Of a stretch of DNA of 64,000 bases, positions 36,401 to 47,300 are shown in pieces. The stretch is taken from the NCBI RefSeq assembly GCF_932526225.1, contig NC_064040.1, positions 10,392,856-10,456,855 of the forward strand. Reading direction: 5' to 3'. Numbering within the stretch: position 1 is the stretch's first letter; every line of letters begins with the position of its first letter. The DNA is from Nematostella vectensis (taxonomy: Eukaryota; Cnidaria; Anthozoa; Actiniaria; Edwardsiidae). Made by a program: the position numbers and the translations under genes. Below the pieces are notes generated by a model, which did no database searches, was not told where the DNA came from, and worked only from the letters and a program-made list of their open reading frames with translations.

Positions 36401-39400
36401 CCTTATTAGGACTCGTCAGCATGGCATAGCACGTTTGCCTCAGTTAAACTTCATCGGCAAAACAACTGCAGGGCGACTTCGACTCGAGCGAAGTGCTTTA
36501 AACCACAGCTCAGATCCATGTGGGATCTAGAGCTGCGACCGGGCTAGCGTGATGCCAATTGTGCGGATCACGCATGCGACCTTTGCTAGTCTAAAACTCC
36601 GTCGGATAGCCAAACTATCCTTGCGAGTATGTATACATAAATGTGGACTTTAAAAGCACACTAGCATACACACATTGGCACCAGTCGGGCCAAGACGGGA
36701 CGCTAGCACAGTCTATTACCCGTGCAGTTCGGCAACCATGGACAGCTGTTTCGCCCTTATTAGGACTCGTCAGCATGGCATAGCACGTTTGCCTCAGTTA
36801 AACTTCATCGTCAAAAAAACTGCAGGGCGACTTCGACTCGAGCGAAGTGCTTTAAACCACAGCTCAGATCCATGTGGGATCTAGAGCTGCGACCGGGCTA
36901 GCGTGATGCCAATTGTGCGGATCACGCATGCGACCTTTGCTAGTCTAAAACTCCGTCGGATAGCCAAACTATCCTTGCGAGCATGTATACATAAATGTGG
37001 ACTTTAAAAGCACACTAGCATACACACATTGGCACCAGTCGGGCCAAGACGGGACGCTAGCACAGTCTATTACCCGTGCAGTTCGGCAACCATGGACAGC
37101 TGTTTCGTCCTTATTAGGACTCGTCAGCATGGCATAGCACGTTTGCCTCAGTTAAACTTCATCGGCAAAACAACTGCAGGAGGACTTCGACTCGAGCGAA
37201 GTGCTTTAAACCACAGCTCAGATCCATGTGGGATCTAGGGCTGCGACCGGGCTAGCGTGATGCCAATTGTGCGGATCACGCATGCGACCTTTGCTAGTCT
37301 AAAACTCCGTCGGATAGCCAAACTATCCTTGCGAGTATGTATACATAAATGTGGACTTTAAAAGCACACTAGCATACACACATTGGCACCAGTCGGGCCA
37401 AGACGGGACGCTAGCACAGTCTATTACCCGTGCAGTTCGGCAACCATGGACAGCTGTTTCGTCCTTATTAGGACTCGTCAGCATGGCATAGCACGTTTGC
37501 CTCAGTTAAACTTCATCGGCAAAAAAACTGCAGGGCGACTTCGACTCGAGCGAAGTGCTTTAAACCACAGCTCAGATCCATGTGGGATCTAGAGCTGCGA
37601 CCGGGCTAGCGTGATGCCAATTGTGCGGATCACGCATGCGACCTTTGCTAGTCTAAAACTCCGTCGGATAGCCAAACTATCCTTGCGAGTATGTATACAT
37701 AAATGTGGACTTTAAAAGCACACTAGCATACACACATTGGCACCAGTCGGGCCAAGACGGGACGCTAGCACAGTCTATTACCCGTGCAGTTCGGCAACCA
37801 TGGACAGCTGTTTCGTCCTTATTAGGACTCGTCAGCATGGCATAGCACGTTTGCCTCAGTTAAACTTCATCGGCAAAAAAACTGCAGGGCGACTTCGACT
37901 CGAGCGAAGTGCTTTAAACCACAGCTCAGATCCATGTGGGATCTAGAGCTGCGACCGGGCTAGCGTGATGCCAATTGTGCGGATCACGCATGCGACCTTT
38001 GCTAGTCTAAAACTTAGTCGGATAGCCAAACTATCCTTGCGAGCATGTATACATAAATGTGGACTTTAAAAGCACACTAGCATACACACATTGGCACCAG
38101 TCGGGCCAAGACGGGACGCTAGCACAGTCTATTACCCGTGCAGTTCGGCAACCATGGACAGCTGTTTCGTCCTTATTAGGACTCGTCAGCATGGCATAGC
38201 ACGTTTGCCTCAGTTAAACTTCATCGGCAAAAAAACTGCAGGGCGACTTCGACTCGAGCGAAGTGCTTTAAACCACAGCTCAGATCCATGTGGGATCTAG
38301 AGCTGCGACCGGGCTAGCGTGATGCCAATTGTGCGGATCACGCATGCGACCTTTGCTAGTCTAAAACTCCGTCGGATAGCCAAACTATCCTTGCGAGCAT
38401 GTATACATAAATGTGGACTTTAAAAGCACACTAGCATACACACATTGGCACCAGTCGGGCCAAGACGGGACGCTAGCACAGTCTATTACCCGTGCAGTTC
38501 GGCAACCATGGACAGCTGTTTCGTCCTTATTAGGACTCGTCAGCATGGCATAGCACGTTTGCCTCAGTTAAACTTCATCGGCAAAACAACTGCAGGGCGA
38601 CTTCGACTCGAGCGAAGTGCTTTAAACCACAGCTCAGATCCATGTGGGATCTAGAGCTGCGACCGGGCTAGCGTGATGCCAATTGTGCGGATCACGCATG
38701 CGACCTTTGCTAGTCTAAAACTCCGTCGGATAGCCAAACTATCCTTGCGAGTATGTATACATAAATGTGGACTTTAAAAGCACACTAGCATACACACATT
38801 GGCACCAGTCGGGCCAAGACGGGACGCTAGCACAGTCTATTACCCGTGCAGTTCGGCAACCATGGACAGCTGTTTCGTCCTTATTAGGACTCGTCAGCAT
38901 GGCATAGCACGTTTGCCTCAGTTAAACTTCATCGGCAAAAAAACTGCAGGGCGACTTCGACTCGAGCGAAGTGCTTTAAACCACAGCTCAGATCCATGTG
39001 GGATCTAGAGCTGTGACCGGGCTAGCGTGATGCCAATTGTGCGGATCACGCATGCGACCTTTGCTAGTCTAAAACTCCGTCGGATAGCCAAACTATCCTT
39101 GCGAGTATGTATACATAAATGTGGACTTTAAAAGCACACTAGCATACACACATTGGCACCAGTCGGGCCAAGACGGGACGCTAGCACAGTCTATTACCCG
39201 TGCAGTTCGGCAACCATGGACAGCTGTTTCGTCCTTATTAGGACTCGTCAGCATGGCATAGCACGTTTGCCTCAGTTAAACTTCATCGGCAAAAAAACTG
39301 CAGGGCGACTTCGACTCGAGCGAAGTGCTTTAAACCACAGCTCAGATCCATGTGGGATCTAGAGCTGCGACCGGGCTAGCGTGATGCCAATTGTGCGGAT

Positions 39401-40070
39401 CACGCATGCGACCTTTGCTAGTCTAAAACTCCGACGGATAGCCAAACTATCCTTGCGAGTATGTATACATAAATGTGGACTTTAAAAGCACACTAGCATA
39501 CACACATTGGCACCAGTCGGGCCAAGACGGGACGCTAGCACAGTCTATTACCCGTGCAGTTCGGCAACCATGGACAGCTGTTTCGTCCTTATTAGGACTC
39601 GTCAGCATGGCATAGCACGTTTGCCTCAGTTAAACTTCATCGGCAAAAAAACTGCAGGGCGACTTCGACTCGAGCGAAGTGCTTTAAACCTCAGCTCAGA
39701 TCCATGTGGGATCTAGAGCTGCGACCGGGCTAGCGTGATGCCAATTGTGCGGATCACGCATGCGACCTTTGCTAGTCTAAAACTCCGTCGGATAGCCAAA
39801 CTATCCTTGCGAGTATGTATACATAAATGTGGACTTTAAAAGCACACTAGCATACACACATTGGCACCAGTCGGGCCAAGACGGGACGCTAGCACAGTCT
39901 ATTACCCGTGCAGTTCGGCAACCATGGACAGCTGTTTCGTCCTTATTAGGACTCGTCAGCATGGCATAGCACGTTTGCCTCAGTTAAACTTCATCGGCAA
40001 AAAAACTGCAGGGCGACTTCGACTCGAGCGAAGTGCTTTAAACCACAGCTTAGATCCATGTGGGATCTAG
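33464..40070 (-). repeat. 354-bp tandem array with hammerhead ribozymes (retrozyme-like)
   Basis: About 18.7 units of exactly 354 bp stand head to tail with very few differences, such as g/a after gatctag, cat/tat before gtatacat, and caaaacaac/caaaaaaac. Every unit contains a hammerhead motif on the minus strand, 19 in all, starting at 33550 and repeating every 354 bp; in the fifth the core is mutated. Transcription of the minus strand should give self-cleaving 354-nt monomers that could circularise. Metazoan retrozymes are described as small non-autonomous elements with this layout. The plus-strand 69-residue frames in each unit start at TTG and have no support as genes. Confidence 0.9.
33550..33592 (-). 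ncRNA. Type I hammerhead ribozyme (first of 19)
   Basis: Read on the minus strand: stem I CCATG pairs with CATGG; the conserved core CTGACGA follows; stem II is GTCCT-AATA-AGGAC; then GAAA; a minimal palindromic stem III CAGCTG; and the cleavage triplet GTC right before CATGG. All core residues of the hammerhead fold are present. The very short stem III is typical of retroelement hammerheads, which are thought to act as dimers. Others start at 33904, 34258, 34612, 34966 and so on, up to 39922. The unit at 34966-35008 has a mutated core (ATGACGA) and broken stem I. The unit at 36736 has a stem II wobble change. Confidence 0.9.
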
Positions 40071-40537
40071 AGATCGCCAACTCCGCCCCTACCACTACCA
40101 ACAACAAGACATGCAACTGCCGACAGAAAGACACCTGCCCTCTAGACGGAAACTGCCTACAGACATCTGTTATCTACCAAGCTACCGTAACTCGAAAAGA
40201 CAACAACACCTCGGAAACATACGTCGGGCTCACTGAAAACAGCTTCAAGACCAAGTACAGAAACCACACCGCATCATTCCGACACGCCAAACACAGAAAC
40301 TCCACCGAACTCAGCAAACACGTCTGGACTCTCAAGGACAACATGATTGAGTACTTTATTTCATGGCGCATTCTTTCTTCCCACTCCGCCTACAACAGTA
40401 CCACTAAGCGTTGCAACCTCTGCCTCAAGGAAAAGCTGACGATCATCTGCCAACCCAAACTATCAACTCTAAATAAACGCAATGAACTCGTGTCCTCGTG
40501 CCGCCACAGAAACAAAGCCCTGCTACGAAACAATTAG
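40058..40537 (+). CDS. GIY-YIG endonuclease domain of a Penelope-like element (partial)
   Basis: The open frame reads through the array junction, so only the part after 40071 belongs to the element. It shows the CCHC-like zinc knuckle that precedes the nuclease (CNCRQKDTCPLDGNC), then VIYQATV and TYVGLTE, the GIY-YIG positions in this family, then KTKYRNH with the Arg and His region, SKHVWTLKDN, and a RCNLCLKEK block with a terminal KRNEL. This order is characteristic of the C-terminal endonuclease of Penelope-like elements, which nicks target DNA to prime reverse transcription. The N-terminal reverse transcriptase is missing, so the fragment is not autonomous. No frameshift or stop is seen in about 155 codons. 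Confidence 0.8.
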   Translation: MWDLEIANSAPTTTNNKTCNCRQKDTCPLDGNCLQTSVIYQATVTRKDNNTSETYVGLTENSFKTKYRNHTASFRHAKHRNSTELSKHVWTLKDNMIEYFISWRILSSHSAYNSTTKRCNLCLKEKLTIICQPKLSTLNKRNELVSSCRHRNKALLRNN

Positions 40538-40860
40538 AACTGTTAATCCCGTCACCGTTAAATTTTCGCGCTATCAATTTTTCACACGTCCCGCACTGTT
40601 AGTTTTCGCCCCGCATATTTATGTAACTCGCTATTGTTCCTCTTACCGCCTTAGCTAAAACTATCAGTCTATTATTATGTAAATTTCAATGTTAATAGTA
40701 TATATACGATGGTAGGAATATTCTCATTAAATCCCCTGATGAGTGGGCAACCACGAAACAGACCTGTAGGGAAACCTATGTAGTTTGTATTTTTCTCAAA
40801 CCAACACTATACACCGCTCTACTTCCGAGTATTGAGCACTTTCTATGAAAGCCTTCAACC
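40071..40860 (+). mobile_element. Penelope-like element, 3' fragment
   Basis: Starting exactly where the 354-bp array stops, this fragment carries a GIY-YIG-type endonuclease frame, a 3' untranslated region and a hammerhead motif, the usual tail of hammerhead-bearing Penelope-like elements. The reverse transcriptase part is absent; its place is taken by the array. The 3' end probably lies near the TA microsatellite at about 40867. Confidence 0.78.
40732..40772 (+). ncRNA. Hammerhead ribozyme of the Penelope-like element
   Basis: Stem I TCCC pairs with GGGA; the core CTGATGA lies at 40736-40742; stem II is GTGG-GCAA-CCAC; GAAA lies at 40755-40758; a 3-bp stem III CAG-AC-CTG; and cleavage after TA at 40767-40768. 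All conserved bases are present. It lies 3' of the endonuclease frame and is on the opposite strand from the ribozymes of the neighbouring array. Confidence 0.85.
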
Positions 40861-40862
40861 AT

Positions 40863-40866
<4 letters not shown>

Positions 40867-40902
<36 letters not shown>
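40867..40902. repeat. (TA)n microsatellite
   Basis: About 18 TA units downstream of the Penelope-like tail. Confidence 0.95.
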
Positions 40903-40904
<2 letters not shown>

Positions 40905-41100
40905 GAAAATCGATTTCCAGTTTTTGTGTATTGTATTCATTGTTCTGGTACGAGATCGCGACAGTTTGGGCTTTTTTATTTAATTTATATATATATCTGT
41001 ATATATTGATACTACTACTACTTTATAACTAATTAAATTAATATAAGATAGAATAAAAAAAATAATAAGAAATAAAAAGTAAAAAATATTCGTATAAATG
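40903..41100. other. AT-rich spacer
   Basis: No feature is recognised apart from further short TA and A/T-rich runs. It includes the presumed 3' end of the minus-strand LINE at about 41040-41110. Confidence 0.5.
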
Positions 41101-43990
41101 TAGAATTTTAAAATAGTTATTAATGTTTGCACAAAGAGCAGCATTTTGTCCCATCATCAATTAGGAGGGAAATGTCGATTTCTCTTATTTTGCGTTTAAA
41201 AGTATTTAAACTCGGTGACGATCTTATAGTGACCGACAGTTTCCCCCAAAGCTTTGGACCAAGGTACCTTAAAGAGTGCTTTCCATAAGCAGTGGTGTTG
41301 TACCTTGGAAGGGAGAAATCTGCTTGCCTTAGATTATAGTTGGCACTGTATCTGTTAAAAATGCCGCAGATATTAGGAGGGCACAAGTTATTGTGCACCT
41401 TGTACATTAGTATAACAATGTCCTGCAGCCGTCTGTTTAAGAGGGTAGGTAGCTTAGCCCGTTCGAGGAGGTTAGCGTAACTAGAGCTTTTGTCTTTGAA
41501 AACAGCCCTGAGTCCTCTTTCTTGTACCCTTTCGAGCTTGCGCTTGTCACTTGATCGGCAAAAGTGCCACACAAGGTGACAGTAGGTGAGGTGAGGCAGA
41601 ACTGCCGATTTAAATAGTTGTAGTTTGGCGTTGGTGGGGATAAGATTCCTGAGGCGCATTAGAACACCAGCTCTTTGACTGGCTCTTACAGATTTCATTG
41701 ATATGGGTGCTAAAATTTAACTGGTCGTCAATCGTGACACCTAGTAGTTTGAGTTCATTAGTGTCATTTATTATTTCACCGTGCACATAAAAAGCTGCGT
41801 TAGCGTCGGCGTTTTTTCGGCGATTACCAGTAAGATGTAAAACCTGATACTTTTTTTAGATTGCCGGCTAGGAGGTTTGAACCGTACCACTGAGTGCATG
41901 GTCTGCACTTACTCTGAGATCTGAAATCACGGTGCTAAGATCGCTTCCAGTGTGATAAATCTGATGATCATCAGCATACATGGATAAACTTCCATCAATG
42001 TGATAGCATAGGTCGTTCTGGAAAATGTTCCATAATAGTGGACCTAGAGCAGAACTCTGTGGACATCCCCGATTGATATTCTTGTATGAGCTGACATGGC
42101 GGCCTAGGCGTACCCGGTTATTCCTTTCAGAAAGGTAGCTACCCAGTAGTGCTATCAAGTTCTCTTGGAAGCCGTAAGCTTTAAGCTTACTCAGAAGCAG
42201 TGGTGGATGAAGTGAATCAAAGGCTTTAGACATATCTGTTGAAAGGATGCTAACTGACAGTTTATTATCCCTTGCTTTTTTCCAGCCTTCTATTAGATTG
42301 ATTAGGGTCGTCTCACAGCTGTGTGATTTTTTGTATGCCGAGGAGTTAGTGAAAAAGTGTCTTTCAAAACCCTCTGCAACTTGTGAGCATATAAGCTTTT
42401 CAAAGACCTTATCTACACAAGGCAAAACAGCAATGGGTCTAAGTTCTCCTTTGAATATTTCTCGTCTTTCTTAAATACCGGGGTCCAATCACCGAGCTTC
42501 CATGAGCCAGGCCACACCTTTGACTTGATGCATGAATTAAAAAGAGAAGTAAGAGGTTTAGCAAGCTCCGTTTCACCTATTTTTAGAAGTTTAGGGGGAA
42601 TGGCATCACACCCAGCTGCTTTTCTAGGTTTAAACCTGGCCTTCCGTGACAGGTCGCAGCTCACGGCAAGGAGTGGTGTTAGAACACACATCCAAGATGC
42701 GTATTGTGCTGGGATGATCCATGAAATCGTCAGGTGAAGACAATTTAGCCTTGTCGCCACCGATACCGTCTGCAATGGTAGAAAAGTAACCTACCAGTAT
42801 CTCAGCTACGCGACTTTGGTCTTTAACAAGTGTTCCATCGACATCGTTGAGATGAATTTCATTGTCTCGAGTCGTATTTTTAGAGCTGAGAAAAGGTTTG
42901 AACGTTTTGAAAAATTCCCTAGGTTTCTCTTTAAGATGCTCACATTGTTTCCTCCAGTAGTGCTTTATGGCTATTCTTCTTTGTCGAGTGGCCTCATTGC
43001 GGGCTGCTCTCTTGTTTTCCCAGTTCTCAGGGGTTTTGTTTTTTAAGAATTTAGATGTTGCCTTGCGTTTGGCTCGAATGGCCTGCTCCCATTCGGACGT
43101 CATGAAAGGGACGTCTTTATCACGCACTTTCATTCGCTTCATTGGAGCATCCTTTTCTGTGATGCTTTGGAAGAGGGAACTCCAGAAATAGACCTTGTCG
43201 TCAACATCGTCAAAGATATCGCCAACGTGCCAGGGCGCAACATTCAACTGCATTTTGAAGTCATCACAGTCACAGTATTTATAACTTCTGAAAGAGATAA
43301 CTTTAGGTTTGTTAGGGTTAACTCGGTCATTCAAGAGCCCATAAACAAGCGCGTGGTCACTGAGCGATGGATAGTAGTTAGCACTTTGTTTTATTGTCTC
43401 TGGCTTGTTGACAAGGAGTACATCAATCAAAGACAGTGTAAGTTTGTTGGCACGCATTTAAATTCTTGTTGGCTTTGTAATAGTGCAAAGAAAACCCTGC
43501 TCGGTTTCTAGATCGAGAAGCAATTTCCCCTCCGGTTTGTCTGGTCTGAGTCTATTAAGGTTGAGGTCACCAACTAGGGTAACATTGTTGCTTTGTAAGC
43601 TAGCCCAGCTACAAATATCACTTAGTTCATTTTCTAAAAGGATTTGATAGTTACCAGTGAGTGGCTTCGGAGGGCGATAGGGGCAAAGCATTGTTACCGT
43701 CTCCGATTTTATTTTCGTCTGTATGGCTATAGGTTCGATAGTTTTATATTTTTTCGTAATATTAAGCCGCTTGTATGTCAGACAAGCTGAGACAATTGCC
43801 ATCACCACCCCCCCTCCGCCCTTCTTTCGGTCATTACGGTGGATAGAATAACCGGGAAGTGCGAAACAGTTGTTCGTATAGGAAGAATCTATCTTTGTTT
43901 CACTTACGAACATTATATGCACATTCAGTTTATTTATTAATCTGGATAGCTCCTCGAATTTGTTTTGAATGCTGCGTCTAGAAATAGCCT
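41100..43990 (-). mobile_element. LINE, CR1/L2- or Jockey-like, degenerate
   Basis: On the minus strand, from 5' to 3': APE endonuclease with SETKID (43458-43922), GDLNLNRL and a SLSDH box (42630-43457); reverse transcriptase start with KAAGCDAIP (42413-42775); RT core with DMSKAFDSL and YADDHQIY (41868-42425); and a C-terminal region with LTYCHLVW and LGPKLWG (41120-41698). These are in different frames with stops between, so the element is dead. The domain order and APE nuclease fit the Jockey/CR1/L2 group. The clade is inference. Its 5' part (42450 on) lies inside the segmental duplication. Confidence 0.85.
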
Positions 43991-44316
43991 GGTCGTTTTA
44001 AATAGTTTAAAAAAGTAAATGAAGAGTTTATGTTGGTGGTGAGTTGACCGTAAACGGGTGAAATATTTGTAGGATTCATTTCGGTTGGGGTTTCGCATGC
44101 ACACAGGCATCCCATTCTGATAAAAAACGTTTCTGTTAATTATCTTCTTTCAATTTTTTCGTGTTTTTTTTTAGAAGGAAATATCCTATATTCTGCGCTT
44201 CACGCAATTAATGACCTCATTATCTACGTCATAATCAGACCCCATAATCATTTTCGAACTCCACCTTCGAACTATCAACTTCCATCTCTCTGCGCGCTGC
44301 AAGTACCGAGCAAAGA

Positions 44317-47300
44317 ATGGCAAAACGAACGCGCTCTCAGACAGACATCAATCAGCAACTTCGCCTTGACATCCTAGACCCAAGTAAAGGAGGTGGGAGC
44401 GAGGCCGCAGCAGATGGGCCTTCGTCTCTTCAACAAAGCGCGCGCACAATGATCCTCCAATCAGTGGGACTGAAGTACCTCGGGCGCATTGCAGAGCTTC
44501 CGTTGCCGAAGCCCATGATCAACATGCTGTCTAATCAGCTCGCTGTGGATGACTTTTTCGTGAATCGTAACGACCTTGATGGTGACCACAGGAATTACTG
44601 CGTGTACCCCGCTAAGTGTTTGCTTGACATGTCGGACGTTTTGTTGAAGTGTGTGCCGGAGTGTTTGGCGAGCGAGGAGGTGAATGCCGCGGTGGAGCAA
44701 TGGATCGGCGTCGCGCACCCTAACCTCATGTCATACTATATCAAGTAAGTACCGGCAAAATTTATGACTGCAATATTAAAGAATGTCGACCACCTACTCC
44801 TTTGTTATTGCTTATCGTTAAAAATACAGCGGTTTATTCGCAAGGAAACTTCAAAATAAATGTCTACGAATGAAGTCTTGTGTGTTGTTGACAATAATAT
44901 ATTGGTAACTCGCTTCAATTGGATGCTTTGTGTGGCTCTTCGGGAGCATAAAATGGCGGCGTGATTGGCCTTCCTTAAAGGACGCCAATCATCCAATTAT
45001 TAATGCAACATTCATGAATGCAACCGCCTATTTGCAAGACTTCAAAATAACCACCCACGATTGATCTGATACTTGTTGTCGCCATTATCCGGGCTCCCTG
45101 TGTTAGAGGCCTGGTTCCGAGCTTTGCGCGGTCGCATAGCCTCGTGCAAAACGTTTTCAGTTCGTCGAGAATTTCCTGGAGTTTTTTATTGGAGTTTTTG
45201 ACCTGAATCTAATGAATATTGTATGGATTTGTTTTTGGATGGATTCCGCACCCGTGTAAGTATCATGCGTTTGTATAATTAGCGGAAATTGCCATAATTT
45301 TCATCTTCAGTATTTGTTTATTTCAGCGAATCTCGTGGTAATTCGTGATAATTTTGAAGTTGAAACTCGTGTAGAACTTTACCCGTGAATATCGACAAGT
45401 GGAAACTAAAAGTTGTGTTCATATCCAGAAGCATCTCATCTATCTGACCTATCTGAATTCCAACATCATTCGACGGAAGAGTAAATGAACACTGAGGATT
45501 ATTATCTTGGAAACATGAGTGAAAACGAAGCTAGTAGTGAAGTCGAACGAATAGAAAGCAAGAAAAGGTCCCTAGGAGGCTACCTAGGGCGCGTGAGTAT
45601 TCACATGAAAGAGCTCAAAACTTGTCTTGATGATCCCTCTAGAGCCAATGAAATACAGACAGCCTTGAATGAATTACAGTCGGCTTTGAATAACTATGAG
45701 GACTGCTATCAGTCGTACATTTTGGAAGAATTGGCAACCGATGAATTCAACAGAGTGAAAGAGAAATTTGAAGAAACTCGTAATGAGTGTGAAACTATTA
45801 CCAAATTGGCAAATGAACGTTTGAAGAAAGGAAAGTCAAACTCAACTAAGTCAAGGCTGTCTAGTAGGTCTAGGAAATTAAGAGAGAAAATAGAAATGAA
45901 AAAGCTTCTTTTGCAACAAGAAGAAGAGATAGCTCAGCATCGAATGGATCTGGAACGTAAGAAAATAGAATTGGAATATGAACAGAAAGCGAGAGCATGT
46001 AAGCTCAAGTTCCAGGTTCAAATCGCAGAAAAGGAAGCTGAGTTATTAGAAGAGAGAGGGAGTGAGTCTGATAGTTGTGTGTCAGAAGAGTATAAAGGGG
46101 ATGTAGGGGTCATGCCACCCATGTCTCAAGAGGAAAAGCTAATGAAATGGACCGAGCAATGTGACCCCATTCCTGATAATCCTAGACCAGACACACCTAA
46201 GCTAATGGAGGGCCCTTCCCATCCTAAAGACCCCATTCCTGAGAGAAAACCCCAGATTAATGACCAAGAAGCCCCCCCTAGTAGTTATAGGAAAACCCCG
46301 TTTGGTTTTCTTCCCGTGAACAGTACTGATATCATGTTAAAGCTGACCATGCTCCAAGCCATGCAACCTGTTAAGTTCTCTGGGAATCCAAGTGACTTTC
46401 CTAATTTTAGGAAGAGATTGAGAGATAATTTAGAAGATGAAATTTTAAGTGATTCACAAAAGGTTGAATTCCTACCGAAGTTCCTCTCGGGGGAGGCTTT
46501 TGAAGTTGTGGAAAGGGTTTCCGGTTGCAGCTATTCAGTGATAGTTGATATTTTGGAAGACCGATATGGGCAGCCAGCGACCGTCGCTGCTTCTTGTATT
46601 GACAATTTTACCAGAGGCCCAAGATTGAACAATCATGATTATAAGGGACTGAGGGATTTTGCAGAGCAACTTGAATCAGCCTCAAAGAAACTTGTTGGGG
46701 AATATGCTATTGAAGCCAGTACCATCTCAAACATGAAACAGATAGTTAGAAGGCTTCCCCAGTATTTAGTAAATAAATGGGGTGATGTATCCTACAAGAT
46801 AAGAGAAAAGGGGGTATCCCTAAGATTTCAGATTTGGCAGATTATGTGAAGAGGCAAGCAGCCATAAAGAATGACCCAGGTTTTGTTAACCTAAGCATGA
46901 GTGAGAACAAGGGTGGTGGTGATAAAAGACCCGAGCAGGGTGGGAAAGGCAAGAACTACCAGAAACAGACTTCTGTCTTTAAAACAGACATGGAAGGCTC
47001 ACCCCTTGAAACTACTATGGGTAAACAAGCCCCAATTAAGACCTGTCCTTGCTGTCAAGGAGAACATAGGCTTTCAGACTGTGCAAATTTCAAGGGAAGG
47101 GACTTACCCGGCCGTTGGCGACTGGTAAAGGAAAAGAGATTGTGTCATATATGCCTTAGGCCAGGACATATGAGGGACAGATGCCATACAACCACTTTTT
47201 GTAACTGCAAAAGTGAGCGAAAACACCACACCTTGTTACATAACCCCCCTAGAGCTAAAGATGACCCTCCCAAAGAACTTAACTCGAGCGCAGGGGAGGG

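Noticed and set aside
33489-40070. Nineteen plus-strand reading frames of 69 residues, one per repeat unit
   Set aside because: They begin at TTG, lie opposite the ribozyme strand and recur only because the DNA repeats. No domain or coding signature is seen.
33464-40070. CRISPR-like array
   Set aside because: Units of 354 bp are contiguous with no unique spacers, and the window is eukaryotic.
41950-41975. Further hammerhead candidate (ctgatgatcatcag)
   Set aside because: The match to the core is part of a short palindrome in the LINE RT sequence and has no GAAA or stems.
46834-46836. Independent start codon for the pol frame
   Set aside because: The codon is TTG and follows conserved residues that continue from upstream, so it is not a translation start.
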